From Richelia sinica FACHB-800 (GTDB taxonomy: Bacteria; Cyanobacteriota; Cyanobacteriia; Cyanobacteriales; Nostocaceae), in NCBI RefSeq assembly GCF_014698825.1, contig NZ_JACJTT010000001.1, positions 412,931-476,930 on the forward strand: a stretch of 64,000 nt of DNA, written 5' to 3'. Numbering within the stretch: position 1 is the first letter of the stretch; each line of letters opens with the position of its first letter. The position numbers were made by a program, and so were the translations under genes. Below are positions 8,916-17,032 of the stretch, one piece after another. The notes beneath the pieces were generated by a model, which searched no databases, had not been told where the DNA came from, and worked only from the letters and a program-made list of their open reading frames with translations.

Positions 8916-9213
8916 TGCTATAACTTGATTGGTAATCCTTACAACCAATTGCCTCTTCTGTATTAGCCGTATGAGGATGTACGGTACATTTGAGGCGATA
9001 ATTATTTGTAAAAAATTGACAGTTAGGACAGGGAATTTTGTGCATTTGTTTGGCAGTAGCAACACTATCTCGCGCTGCTGCCCAAATACTCCAAACAAAC
9101 AAAATCATCACAGTCCAAGCAACCACAAAGCAAATAGGAATGATTAGGGGTTGTATTCCACGAATCAGAAAGGATATCAGTTCTAACACGGCAAATGGCA
9201 GGGGCTGATACAA
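8890..9213 (-). CDS. Small membrane protein with cysteine-rich tail, function unknown
   Basis: A 107-residue protein. Residues about 9-47 form one or two hydrophobic segments (LELISFLIRGIQPLIIPICF, then VVAWTVMILFVWSIWAA). A soluble tail follows with cysteines in PCPNCQFF, LKCTVHPH and AIGCKDY, which could bind a metal. I recognise the pattern as a conserved cyanobacterial hypothetical protein but know no function. The final residues (GQVTGDR) and the TGA stop are encoded by the GGTGACA heptad repeat, so the native C-terminus was probably replaced or extended when the repeat arose. The gene lies between two 56-base direct repeats. Confidence 0.7.
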   Translation of the reverse strand: MYQPLPFAVLELISFLIRGIQPLIIPICFVVAWTVMILFVWSIWAAARDSVATAKQMHKIPCPNCQFFTNNYRLKCTVHPHTANTEEAIGCKDYQSSYSRGQVTGDR

Positions 9214-9337
9214 ATGAGGAGCTAAAAGTAATATTAACTCGTAACTCCTGGTTGGTTACTTCTGACTAAGGGGATATTATGGCCATGGACAGAACAGTTA
9301 TACCAATTCTCCAAAAGCAACCAACACATTGAGTAAA

Positions 9338-9401
9338 CCTCTCCCCAACCCTCCCCGCAAGCGGGGAGGGTGCGCGATAGCGCGGGTGGGGTAATCATCT
9401 G
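9338..9401. repeat. Dispersed GC-rich double-hairpin element
   Basis: CCCTCCCCGC-AA-GCGGGGAGGG (9349-9370) is a perfect 10-bp stem. It is followed by CGCGATAGCGCG and flanked by CCTCTCCCC / GGTGGGG, which can pair around both. It ends in GGGGTAATCATCTG, shared with 8796-8809. Such elements are common between genes of filamentous cyanobacteria. It lies in the 400-base gap before the cytochrome gene. Confidence 0.7.
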
Positions 9402-9427
9402 TTGCCAACATTTTTCGATTTGGTATT

Positions 9428-9483
9428 AGGACATTAACTAACGCTAAAACTTAGGCAACCAAAGGCTTTTAGAACTGTCACCT
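9428..9483. repeat. 56-base direct repeat, copy 2
   Basis: Partner of 8840-8895, same orientation, about 86% identical by eye. It ends in a single TGTCACC unit instead of an array, so the array in copy 1 may have grown from this unit. Confidence 0.75.
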
Positions 9484-9609
9484 ATTAATCGCAATGACGA
9501 AAATACGTTATTCTTACATCAGTGCTAAAAATTACAGCATTTTGCCAGTTAATCAGGTACAAACTGAAAAGCAAAAGTCAAACACCAAAATGGTTTTAGC
9601 CTCATAGTC

Positions 9610-10137
9610 TCACTCAAATTCCTGACTTAAGCGTCGGAAATTATACTCACTTGCACCCGGATGACAACTAATGCAACTACTAACTGATGAGGGACTGGGT
9701 AACTTAATTCCAGGGTGTAAGGCACGAAAATAACGTGATTGATAGAGACGATAAGGTGTTGGTTCCTCTTGGAGATTGGTGCGAGAGAAGGTAGAAAGAT
9801 ATCTCCACACTAATATGCGCTGCGGGTCTACTAAAGGTTGAATTTGTACACCATAGTGCTGGGAGTCACGGAGAATATCCCGCCAAGTTTGGGTAGGAAA
9901 AACCGCAGGTGGTAAGGCGATGTGACAGGTAGCGCAGTTTTCTAAGTACAGTTCTTCTGCTAATTGATATTGTGGTGGCACTACATCTACAGTGCCAATG
10001 TTAGAACTAGGTGTAACACCGTGAACGCTTGTCGCTAAACCCAATACCCAACCAATGGCTACACTCCAGGCAAAAATCAGTAGCATTAACCTCAGCGTTC
10101 GACGTTTGCGGGATTTGCGCTTAACCAGATTTGACAT
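9610..10137 (-). CDS. Membrane-anchored diheme cytochrome c
   Basis: A 175-residue protein with two heme c motifs, CATCH (about residue 78) and CISCH (about residue 157). A very basic N-terminus (KRKSRKRRTLR) and one hydrophobic segment LMLLIFAWSVAIGWVLGLAT act as signal or anchor, placing the hemes on the lumenal or periplasmic side. Similar proteins in cyanobacteria are annotated as diheme cytochrome c; their electron partners are not established. I chose ATG at 10137, preceded by GAGAAG, over a GTG nine codons upstream. Confidence 0.85.
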   Translation of the reverse strand: MSNLVKRKSRKRRTLRLMLLIFAWSVAIGWVLGLATSVHGVTPSSNIGTVDVVPPQYQLAEELYLENCATCHIALPPAVFPTQTWRDILRDSQHYGVQIQPLVDPQRILVWRYLSTFSRTNLQEEPTPYRLYQSRYFRALHPGIKLPSPSSVSSCISCHPGASEYNFRRLSQEFE

Positions 10138-10246
10138 ACACTTCTCACTCACACTCACTCTCACAATATATACAAGTCTCTCAGTAGTTGAGAAGTGGCT
10201 TTTTGATTAGACTGCTTTTTCTGCTGATAGTGCAGCCATACTCCTT

Positions 10247-11242
10247 CTACACTTTTCCACTACCAATTAAATACAGCAAGGCCATCCGCACTGCTACACC
10301 ACTAGTTACCTGTGATTGAATTAAGCTAAATTCTGGGTCATCCATTAATTCGGAACTAATTTCTACACCCCGATTTACAGGGCCTGGATGTAAAACTTTG
10401 ACGTTAGGTTTACACCATTGGAGTTGATTGTGGGTAATGCCAAATAGTTGATGATATTCTCTGAGACTAGGCAGTAAATGTGCTGTCATGCGTTCTTTTT
10501 GTAAACGCAATGTCATGACAAAATCAGCATTCTCTAAAGCTGGTGCTAGTTGCCAATGGGTAAAGAATTTATCAGTGTTGACTTGGGGTGTAAGATAATC
10601 AGCAAAGAATTTGGGTAGGAGAGTAGGAGGTGCAGCAAGATGGACTTCTGCACCACTAGCTATTAAACTCCAAATATTGGATCTAGCAACGCGAGAATGA
10701 AGAATATCACCAACGATCGCTATTTTTTTCCCTTGTAATAGTTCTAGACGGGGATTTTCTGGATTAATTAATGTACAAATGGTGAATAAATCTAGTAGAC
10801 CTTGGGAAGGATGCTCATGTTGACCGTCACCAGCATTGAGAACGCTGACTCGCACACCTAAACGATCCATTTCTTGAGCGATCGCTTGTGGTACTCCCGC
10901 TTCTTTATGGCGTATCACCATAATATCCGTTCCCATGGCCAAATATGTTTTGGCTGTATCTAAAATTGTCTCTCCCTTGGTCATCGACGATGTAGCCGCA
11001 GCAAAGTTGAGGGTATCTGCACTTAAACGTTTTGCCGCAATTTCAAAGCTACTGCGAGTGCGGGTAGAGGGTTCAAAAAATAAATTTGCTACCACATGTC
11101 CTTGTAAAGTAGGTACTTTCTTGGTTCTCCGTGAGAGTACCTCTCGAAAGGATGCCGCAGTTTGTAACACTGCGTTATATTCATCCGCAGTAAAATCTGC
11201 AAGGGAAAGAATGTGGTGACGATTCCAGGTAGTAGTCGGCAT
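10247..11242 (-). CDS. pyrB: Aspartate carbamoyltransferase catalytic chain
   Basis: A 331-residue ATCase, second step of pyrimidine synthesis (carbamoyl phosphate plus aspartate to carbamoyl-aspartate). The carbamoyl-phosphate site [13 protein letters not shown] (about 53-65), [15 protein letters not shown] (about 131-145) and [12 protein letters not shown] near the C-terminus are intact. No regulatory chain (pyrI) is seen nearby. The frame stays open 51 codons upstream, but the residues there are not ATCase-like. ATG at 11242 gives the normal start [17 protein letters not shown]. Confidence 0.95.
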   Translation of the reverse strand: MPTTTWNRHHILSLADFTADEYNAVLQTAASFREVLSRRTKKVPTLQGHVVANLFFEPSTRTRSSFEIAAKRLSADTLNFAAATSSMTKGETILDTAKTYLAMGTDIMVIRHKEAGVPQAIAQEMDRLGVRVSVLNAGDGQHEHPSQGLLDLFTICTLINPENPRLELLQGKKIAIVGDILHSRVARSNIWSLIASGAEVHLAAPPTLLPKFFADYLTPQVNTDKFFTHWQLAPALENADFVMTLRLQKERMTAHLLPSLREYHQLFGITHNQLQWCKPNVKVLHPGPVNRGVEISSELMDDPEFSLIQSQVTSGVAVRMALLYLIGSGKV

Positions 11243-11550
11243 GTTTTGATTCTGAATATAGAAATCTGGTTTGATTTCTGATAGCTTGGCTATATTGATC
11301 GGCAAGAAAGAAAGTAGAGAATTTAGGTGTATATAGCTTTTAAGGCCACAGCACCGACTACTTTGGCTAATACTCCAAGGATACGCAAAAATCAACTAGA
11401 AATCCTATAGCCGTGTGATGGCTACAGTCAAGACTACACCCAATCTTAACCTGGATATAAAAAGTAGTGGCAGAAATTAATCTCTACCACTCATTCACAA
11501 ATATTAGGATTTATACCGTTTCACTGAAAAAGGCTTCTATCACTCTTACC

Positions 11551-11566
11551 TGTCACCTGTCACCTG
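11551..11566. repeat. STRR, two TGTCACC heptads
   Basis: Two perfect heptads followed by TGCTATC, 11 bases from the 3' end of the P450 gene. Same unit as at 7713 and 8888. Confidence 0.7.
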
Positions 11567-11576
11567 CTATCATTAC

Positions 11577-12815
11577 TTAATGATGTCGTGAAAATGTTAC
11601 TGGTAATGACTCTAAGCCACGCATGGCTAAGTTTGGTATCCAGTGGAATTGATTGGTTGCTAACTGTATATTGCTTAACCGCTCCAATAAAGTGTTCAAG
11701 GCAATTTTCGCTTCTAAACGTGTGAGTGCAGCACCCAAGCAAAAATGGATACCTTGCCCTAAACCAAGATGACGGTTTTCTTTGCGAGTAATGTCAAATT
11801 GGTCAGGATTAGGGAATTGTGCAGGGTCGTGATTTGCTGCATGTAAAAGACAATAGATTTTCTGTCCTTGACTAATTAGCTGGTCATTAATATAAGTATC
11901 TGCGATCGCACAACGCACTACACTAAATGCGGGACCCCAATAACGGAAGACTTCTTCCACCGTAGAATCAATCAAGGATGGATTCTCTAGCAACATCTGC
12001 AATTGATCAGGATGTTGCAATAAAGCCAGAAGTCCATTACTGATTAAATAAGTGGTAGTTTCATAGGCACCAGCCATAAAGGTAATACATGTAGATGTCA
12101 ATTCTTCTTCACTCAGTACACTACCGTTATCTTCAGCAGCTATTAACTTAGTAATAAAATCACTGACAGGATGCTGACGATGTTGGGCAATTAAATTATC
12201 AAAATATCCAATACTTTCTACCAAACTTTGGTAAGTAGTCTCCACAACCGCTTCACTGGCCCAACCTGCACCAAAAAGAGTAAACATATTGCTACTCCAG
12301 CGTTTTAGCGCAGGAATATCTTCTCTAGGTACACCTAGCAACTTAGCTGTCACTAGGGCCGGTAAGGGAATGGCAAAGTCTTGAATCACCTCCATCTGAC
12401 CAGCATCTTGAACTGCATCAATCAGTTCATCAGCACAGTCTTGAATGAAACAGTTTAAACTGTTGCTGATCTGAGGTGTAAAAGCCTTACCGATTAAAGT
12501 TCTGAGTCTGGTATGTCGTGGTGGATCGGAAAACACCATCCACTTTGTAAAGTATTCATTACAAAACTTCAGCTTATCCTGGACAGAGGCAAATTTACTT
12601 TTACCAATTTGTCCACCTCTATCTACAGAAAACCTCTGTTCGCGGATTGTATTATAAACATCAACATAACGAGTCAGAATCCATGATTCTAATTGCGGAT
12701 GCCAGTAAATTGGATCAGCAATCCGCATTTGATCCAAGGTGGGATCAGGATTAGTGAAAAATAAAGGGTTGAGTAAATCATACTTTTCACCTAATGGTAA
12801 ATCTTGAGTTAGCAT
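11577..12815 (-). CDS. Cytochrome P450
   Basis: A 412-residue soluble bacterial P450. The I-helix oxygen-activation motif is AGAYETTTY (about 241-249), the K-helix ExxR is EEVFR (about 285-289), and the heme-thiolate loop is GLGQGIHFCLGAALTRLE with the ligand Cys near residue 353. Class I bacterial P450s need ferredoxin and a reductase; none is encoded here. The substrate is unknown. The gene lies 43 bases downstream of the unknown gene at 12859-13542 on the same strand, so the two probably form an operon. Confidence 0.93.
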   Translation of the reverse strand: MLTQDLPLGEKYDLLNPLFFTNPDPTLDQMRIADPIYWHPQLESWILTRYVDVYNTIREQRFSVDRGGQIGKSKFASVQDKLKFCNEYFTKWMVFSDPPRHTRLRTLIGKAFTPQISNSLNCFIQDCADELIDAVQDAGQMEVIQDFAIPLPALVTAKLLGVPREDIPALKRWSSNMFTLFGAGWASEAVVETTYQSLVESIGYFDNLIAQHRQHPVSDFITKLIAAEDNGSVLSEEELTSTCITFMAGAYETTTYLISNGLLALLQHPDQLQMLLENPSLIDSTVEEVFRYWGPAFSVVRCAIADTYINDQLISQGQKIYCLLHAANHDPAQFPNPDQFDITRKENRHLGLGQGIHFCLGAALTRLEAKIALNTLLERLSNIQLATNQFHWIPNLAMRGLESLPVTFSRHH

Positions 12816-12858
12816 TTACAAAACCCTCCTATTACAATCACTAAATCCTAATTACAAC

Positions 12859-13542
12859 CTATTCCATATCCGCTTCTTTACCAGCAGTTCCTCTTCTCCC
12901 TCTTTGGGCCCGTGGTAAAGTTTCAGTTTCAGGAACTACTTCCAATCTAGGAGCAATAACTATATATCTAGAGCCTAAAAACTTAGCTTTGAAATTTCTC
13001 ATCCAGCCATGATGATTTAAAACACCACGAGCATCAAAGCCGACAATAGATATTCCACTTCTGTCATAACTTCCTGAGACTAAAAATGTCCAGTATGTTT
13101 GGTCAGGGAAGACACCAAATTTATATTTAAAGGTAGCTGCAAAAGCCAAATAACGCCGGAAATCCATGCCATGCAAGCCTTCGTCTTCATAAATCCGCTT
13201 GGCAGCTAGCCCAGTTTGGTACATTAATTCCGGAGTTTTGGAAGCTGAAGCAATGAACCATTGGTTTTCAGAAACCATTGTATTTTTGATTAAAGATTCA
13301 TTGTCAAAATCCACATTTGCTCTGATACCAAATTGCTGACATAGCTGTTTCATTGTCATTTTGGCAGGCAAATAGACGAGCAATTCATTTTGTTCTTCTA
13401 AGGCTTCTATTTCTGCTTTAGTAAAGGGGCAAGGAGTAATAGGAATATCACCATACAAATGCTGCACATAATCTTGAAGTTCCTGCTCATAATCGCGATT
13501 CTGAACATTAATTACTGGAATTGAGATATCTTGTACTAACAT
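12859..13542 (-). CDS. Unrecognised protein, co-transcribed with the P450
   Basis: A 227-residue soluble protein without signal peptide or membrane helices. I do not recognise the family. The middle is rich in aromatic residues: RRYLAFAATFKYKFGVFPD, QTYWTFLVSGSYDRSG and NHHGWMRNFKAKFLGSRY. The first 100 residues are acidic. The C-terminal tail is polar and looks disordered. Its position as first gene of a two-gene operon with a P450 suggests a substrate-binding, carrier or tailoring role, but that is inference. The long AT-rich region before it would hold the operon promoter. Confidence 0.8.
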   Translation of the reverse strand: MLVQDISIPVINVQNRDYEQELQDYVQHLYGDIPITPCPFTKAEIEALEEQNELLVYLPAKMTMKQLCQQFGIRANVDFDNESLIKNTMVSENQWFIASASKTPELMYQTGLAAKRIYEDEGLHGMDFRRYLAFAATFKYKFGVFPDQTYWTFLVSGSYDRSGISIVGFDARGVLNHHGWMRNFKAKFLGSRYIVIAPRLEVVPETETLPRAQRGRRGTAGKEADME

Positions 13543-14503
13543 TTCGCGACCCCTATTGTTAATGAATTGACGTTCTTAAACAGGTGTTACTTTTAATAAA
13601 ACTTTATTTACAAAAAATAAAAACAGTATAAATACGAATAAATTTAAAATATCCATTTTTGGCTGTGCAATGATCAAAAACAGACAAAACATCAGTACAG
13701 TTCCTGAGCATGGACTAGTGAAAAAGTTAAAATATTGTTAAGAATACGTGTATATTCTGTTTATTCTGATAATGAAAATCTTTTTTACAGTAATAACAAT
13801 TAAGTAATATACGTAATATAGAGTCTCAAGGCAGAAATACACCGTAATAATACTTATTAGGTCACAATGGGGTAGGCATACTATGGCTATCGTCACGCTA
13901 CGCAAAGGACGAGGTTAACACAGGTCTTGTGTAACCCTTTAACCCGGACATCCCGCAAGATTGAATAATTGACTAGAAATTCCTAAACATCCCCTCAACA
14001 CTGTGTTAAAGGCTACCTGGAATATGCTTTACCTGGGACTTGTACGGGAAATTATGGGCCCATAGCCAATATTTAAACAAATATTAAAATTATTCTTCTC
14101 ATCTTTATTAACACCAAAAATTCTTTGATAATACAGTTAAACAATCGAATAACTATTAGCACTTGAGCCTTGAGAGTGCTAATTATCTCTGATAATTATT
14201 TGCAAAATTATGTCCAATTAATTGAGTGAATAATTATAATTTTCCTAGAGGGGATAATTCACAAATTAACTAAAAAAAAGGACTTTAAAGACTTTTGGTC
14301 ATGCCATTAGTTCAATTTATGCTGTGTATTTATCTCTGTTCAACACGGCAATAAGCTGTTACACATCGAAGTTGCATAATGAAGGCAAAATGCCCAAATT
14401 ACTATATTTATTAGCATTCCTGTTATGCACAATCATGGTTTAGCTAAATTTTGCCCAATACCCAAATTTCCGGTTAGTTGATTATTTGATGAAGAGGACT
14501 GGA
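13543..14503. other. Long AT-rich intergenic region between divergent genes
   Basis: About 960 bases with no convincing gene. It contains a diverged copy of the dispersed repeat (13881-13911, GGCTATCGTCACGCTACGC), the imperfect inverted repeat GGTTAACACA/TTGTGTAACC (13913-13937), and a CIRCE operator at 14156-14182. A 17-codon frame starting at 14300 after the CIRCE has no recognisable features. Confidence 0.6.
14156..14182. promoter_or_regulatory. CIRCE operator (HrcA binding site), one mismatch
   Basis: TTAGCACTT-N9-GAGTGCTAA matches the CIRCE consensus TTAGCACTC-N9-GAGTGCTAA at 17 of 18 positions, with the exact 9-base spacer. HrcA uses this site to repress groESL or groEL2 in cyanobacteria. 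No chaperone gene is in the window. The nearest genes are the small gene at 14504 (322 bases away, plus strand) and the P450 operon at 13542 (614 bases away, minus strand). Confidence 0.85.
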
Positions 14504-14851
14504 ATGAGATATACATTTGATATTGTTGGCGTATCTCCAGTTTGGAATTTCTTTAGTCACCAGCAAAGTTTGGAAGAACAAAGGTTCAAAGGAGTAGAGT
14601 ATCTAGGAACCCAGATTTGCACCTTAGATGCTTTGCTAGAGACTGTGGAACCAGTTCCGGCTAAATGGGGTTGGAATTTAGATCAAGTGGTCGAAACTGT
14701 AATTGCTTTTTGGGTAAATAATGCAGAAACTATTGAATATTGGAAGACTCGCTTACAAGATGCAGGTAGGGATAATTTACTTGTGGCTAGAGTCGCGGAA
14801 ATTTCTTCGCTGCAAGCTGAGTTTGAATCTCTCTTAAGAAAGAATTGGTGA
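14504..14851 (+). CDS. Small protein of unknown function
   Basis: A 115-residue soluble protein starting MRYTFDIVGVSPVWNFF. I do not recognise a family. It contains two helical stretches (DQVVETVIAFWVNNAETIEYW and the C-terminal SLQAEFESLLR). ATG at 14504 has GAGG seven bases upstream; the frame also has an ATG six codons earlier. Its last 18 bases overlap the end of the convergent ATP-grasp gene. The CIRCE operator lies in its upstream region, so heat-shock control is possible. Confidence 0.65.
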   Translation: MRYTFDIVGVSPVWNFFSHQQSLEEQRFKGVEYLGTQICTLDALLETVEPVPAKWGWNLDQVVETVIAFWVNNAETIEYWKTRLQDAGRDNLLVARVAEISSLQAEFESLLRKNW

Positions 14852-15850
14852 ATTTTCCAAGGATTGGAGAATTTTTAAATATAAATCTTCGACTCTTTGC
14901 ATTTGTTTATCTCCACCAGTGGCATAGTGAGATAAGCTAGGAGCCGAATTAACTTCAATTAGGGTATAGTCGAGGATTGGCTGTGTAATATCATTGCTAA
15001 TTATATCCACACCTGCCAATCTCAAACCCATATCTTTGGTAATATTAACCGCTAATTTTTGAAAATTAGGATGAATTTGTTCGGTGAAATCGACAGCTTC
15101 ACCACCAGCTGATAAATTAGCATTATCTAACAAAAAGACAGTAGTATTTTGGGGAATAATACTCTGTAAGGAAAGATTTTGACGTTGTAATTTTTCGGCA
15201 ATGCGAAAATCGAATAAATTAATTTTTACTTTTCGTCCTTGTTGAATCAAATACGCTTGTTTGGCTTGGATTAGTTGTTCTACCGTATCTTCACCATTAC
15301 CAACCACAAAAAATGGAATTCTTTGATAAGCAGCTATAACTTCATTATCAAAAACTAAGATTCTGTAGTCATTACCACTATAGAATCGTTCGACAATAAA
15401 GCCAGGATTAATTTCTAAAATTTTTCCTGCGACTTCATAATACTGTGTGGAATTATAAATTTTGGTAACTAAAACACCTTGTCTAAGGTTCAATGGTTTC
15501 ATAATTACGGGAAAACCTAGATTTTGAGCATAGCTCAAACCATCATCAACATTCCGGGATGCAGTTAAACTAGCGCAAAGTTTTTCATGGAAAAAAGTTT
15601 GACCTTCTGTAATCTTGTATCCAAATTGCTTGAGAAAATATTTGGTGTAATGTTTATCTCTTGCTAAATCAGAGGACCCATAGCCGTTAACGTTTAATCT
15701 GGTGCCACTAAAAACAGTTTTTTTGCCATTTTTAAAAGTAATATGACCTACTAATTTATATTCTGGCTCAAGTAAAAGTTCTGCATTGATTTTGGATGCA
15801 GCTTTCTGGAGGATAGATATCAGCAAAGACATTGTTATACACCCTGTCAA
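14834..15850 (-). CDS. ATP-grasp ligase, cyanophycin synthetase/glutathione synthetase-like
   Basis: A 338-residue ATP-grasp enzyme. Landmarks are the ARDKHYTKYFLKQFGYKI lid entry (about 63-80), GFPVIMKPLNLRQGVLV (glycine-loop region, about 112-128), ERFYSGNDYRILVFDNEVIA (about 153-172) and the metal site LIEVNSAPSL (about 302-311). The order resembles the ATP-grasp module of cyanophycin synthetase and GshAB-type ligases, but the N-terminal and Mur-ligase domains of cyanophycin synthetase are absent. It should join a carboxylate to an amine through an acyl phosphate. The substrates are unknown. ATG at 15850 or, with AGGG nine bases upstream, ATG at 15832 may be the start. Confidence 0.85.
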   Translation of the reverse strand: MTGCITMSLLISILQKAASKINAELLLEPEYKLVGHITFKNGKKTVFSGTRLNVNGYGSSDLARDKHYTKYFLKQFGYKITEGQTFFHEKLCASLTASRNVDDGLSYAQNLGFPVIMKPLNLRQGVLVTKIYNSTQYYEVAGKILEINPGFIVERFYSGNDYRILVFDNEVIAAYQRIPFFVVGNGEDTVEQLIQAKQAYLIQQGRKVKINLFDFRIAEKLQRQNLSLQSIIPQNTTVFLLDNANLSAGGEAVDFTEQIHPNFQKLAVNITKDMGLRLAGVDIISNDITQPILDYTLIEVNSAPSLSHYATGGDKQMQRVEDLYLKILQSLENSPILS

Positions 15851-16099
15851 TAAGAAATGGTAACAATTTTAACTATGTGATAATTTTAACCTGAATAGAC
15901 AAAATATAGGATATTTTTCCCTTGAAAGATAAAAGGTATACACAAATAATTTGAGGCTATAAGTATCCCCATTTAACTTTGGTATCAATCAACAGGAGAA
16001 AATAGAAAATTTCTATACTGCTGGATAATAGCCCTGCTGTCGCAAGAGGTCTTGACAATCCCTAAATAATGTAATAACAAAGTGGCATCATCAATAAAA

Positions 16100-16137
16100 G
16101 CGTTAGTGTTTTCCTGGGTAAAGATACACACTAACGC
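16100..16137. promoter_or_regulatory. Perfect 10-bp inverted repeat in the leader of the gene at 16170
   Basis: GCGTTAGTGT and ACACTAACGC are separated by 18 bases, with A/T pairs extending the stem after one mismatch. The hairpin ends 32 bases before the ATG at 16170. No U-tract follows, so it is not a simple terminator. It could be an operator or a 5' UTR hairpin. Confidence 0.6.
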
Positions 16138-16169
16138 CTTTAACTCAAATTCATACGGTTAACATCATC

Positions 16170-16406
16170 ATGCCACAAAACACAGATTCTCAAGAGAGTA
16201 AATCAGAAAATCAAGCTATTACATACAAAAATCGACTCAATGCTTGGGCGATCGCACGGTTACTTTCAGACACAGAAAAGGTAATTGTGGCGAGATTTCG
16301 GAGTCGTTCTGATGCGGATGGTTATCTTCAACACTTAAGTCAAATTAGTCCTAATACAACTTTCCAGATAGTTTTTGATTGTCAACGGGAAGAAGTGGTT
16401 GTTTAA
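16170..16406 (+). CDS. Small conserved cyanobacterial protein, function unknown
   Basis: A 78-residue soluble protein. The N-terminal 20 residues are polar and probably disordered. The core NRLNAWAIARLL, EKVIVARFRSRSDADGYLQHL and FQIVFDCQREE has the alternating pattern of a small alpha/beta fold that I have seen in short cyanobacterial hypotheticals. There is no signal peptide or cysteine motif. It is divergent from the ATP-grasp gene and preceded by a perfect hairpin. Confidence 0.7.
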   Translation: MPQNTDSQESKSENQAITYKNRLNAWAIARLLSDTEKVIVARFRSRSDADGYLQHLSQISPNTTFQIVFDCQREEVVV

Positions 16407-17032
16407 TGTGCAGAAATTTTGAGAACCCGTCTATACCAATAGAAATGAGAAATGTTGTACCAATTTTTTCTGAAGATGCAGATAATAACACCCCCCTGTA
16501 TTCCTGCCTTGCCAAGGGGTGAAGGCAAAGCCAGAGGGTAAATATATGCAGATACACAAAGAAACGGTATTAGCTGAATTAGTGTCAATTCATCAATAAC
16601 AATTATTTTTCTAATTGGTATTGGGGTCATCTAAATTGATGGGATTTGGAAACAAAGCAGGTCAAAAATATAACCAGACGATTGGTTATGGTAGGGTAGA
16701 CGGGTTTTTTGAGAATAAATTCAGGGTGTAATCTACTTCCCTAGAACATCAATTTTCACTAGGAAGAGTTATAGCATTTTGGATTTTGGTAGCAATGATT
16801 AGGACCATAGCAGGGATGTGATAAAATTTACTGTATATAGTATTTTTCTTCTCTAGTAACAAGATAAAAGCAATATCTTGTTGACCTAGAGGTGAGCTTT
16901 TGACGGGACTGAGGCAAACATTACATCACAGTTTGGATTTACTAAAGCGAGGATGGCGATTATCTTTGTAATCGCATATTTAAGCGGTAAATCTAGAGGT
17001 CTTCACAGAATTTGCACATCCCTGACTTGGCT
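16407..17032. other. Intergenic region with dispersed repeat fragment
   Basis: About 626 bases without a supported gene. A repeat-like segment with CCTGCCTTGCCAAGGGG and GAAGGCAAAGCC lies at 16502-16532. Short open frames on the minus strand across this part look spurious. The remainder is the upstream region of the histidine kinase gene; no clear operator is seen. Confidence 0.5.

Noticed and set aside
14300..14353. 17-codon frame after the CIRCE element
   Set aside because: Too short, poorly placed Shine-Dalgarno, no recognisable content.
16351..16630. Two minus-strand open frames
   Set aside because: They overlap a better gene and repeat sequence and lack protein-like features.
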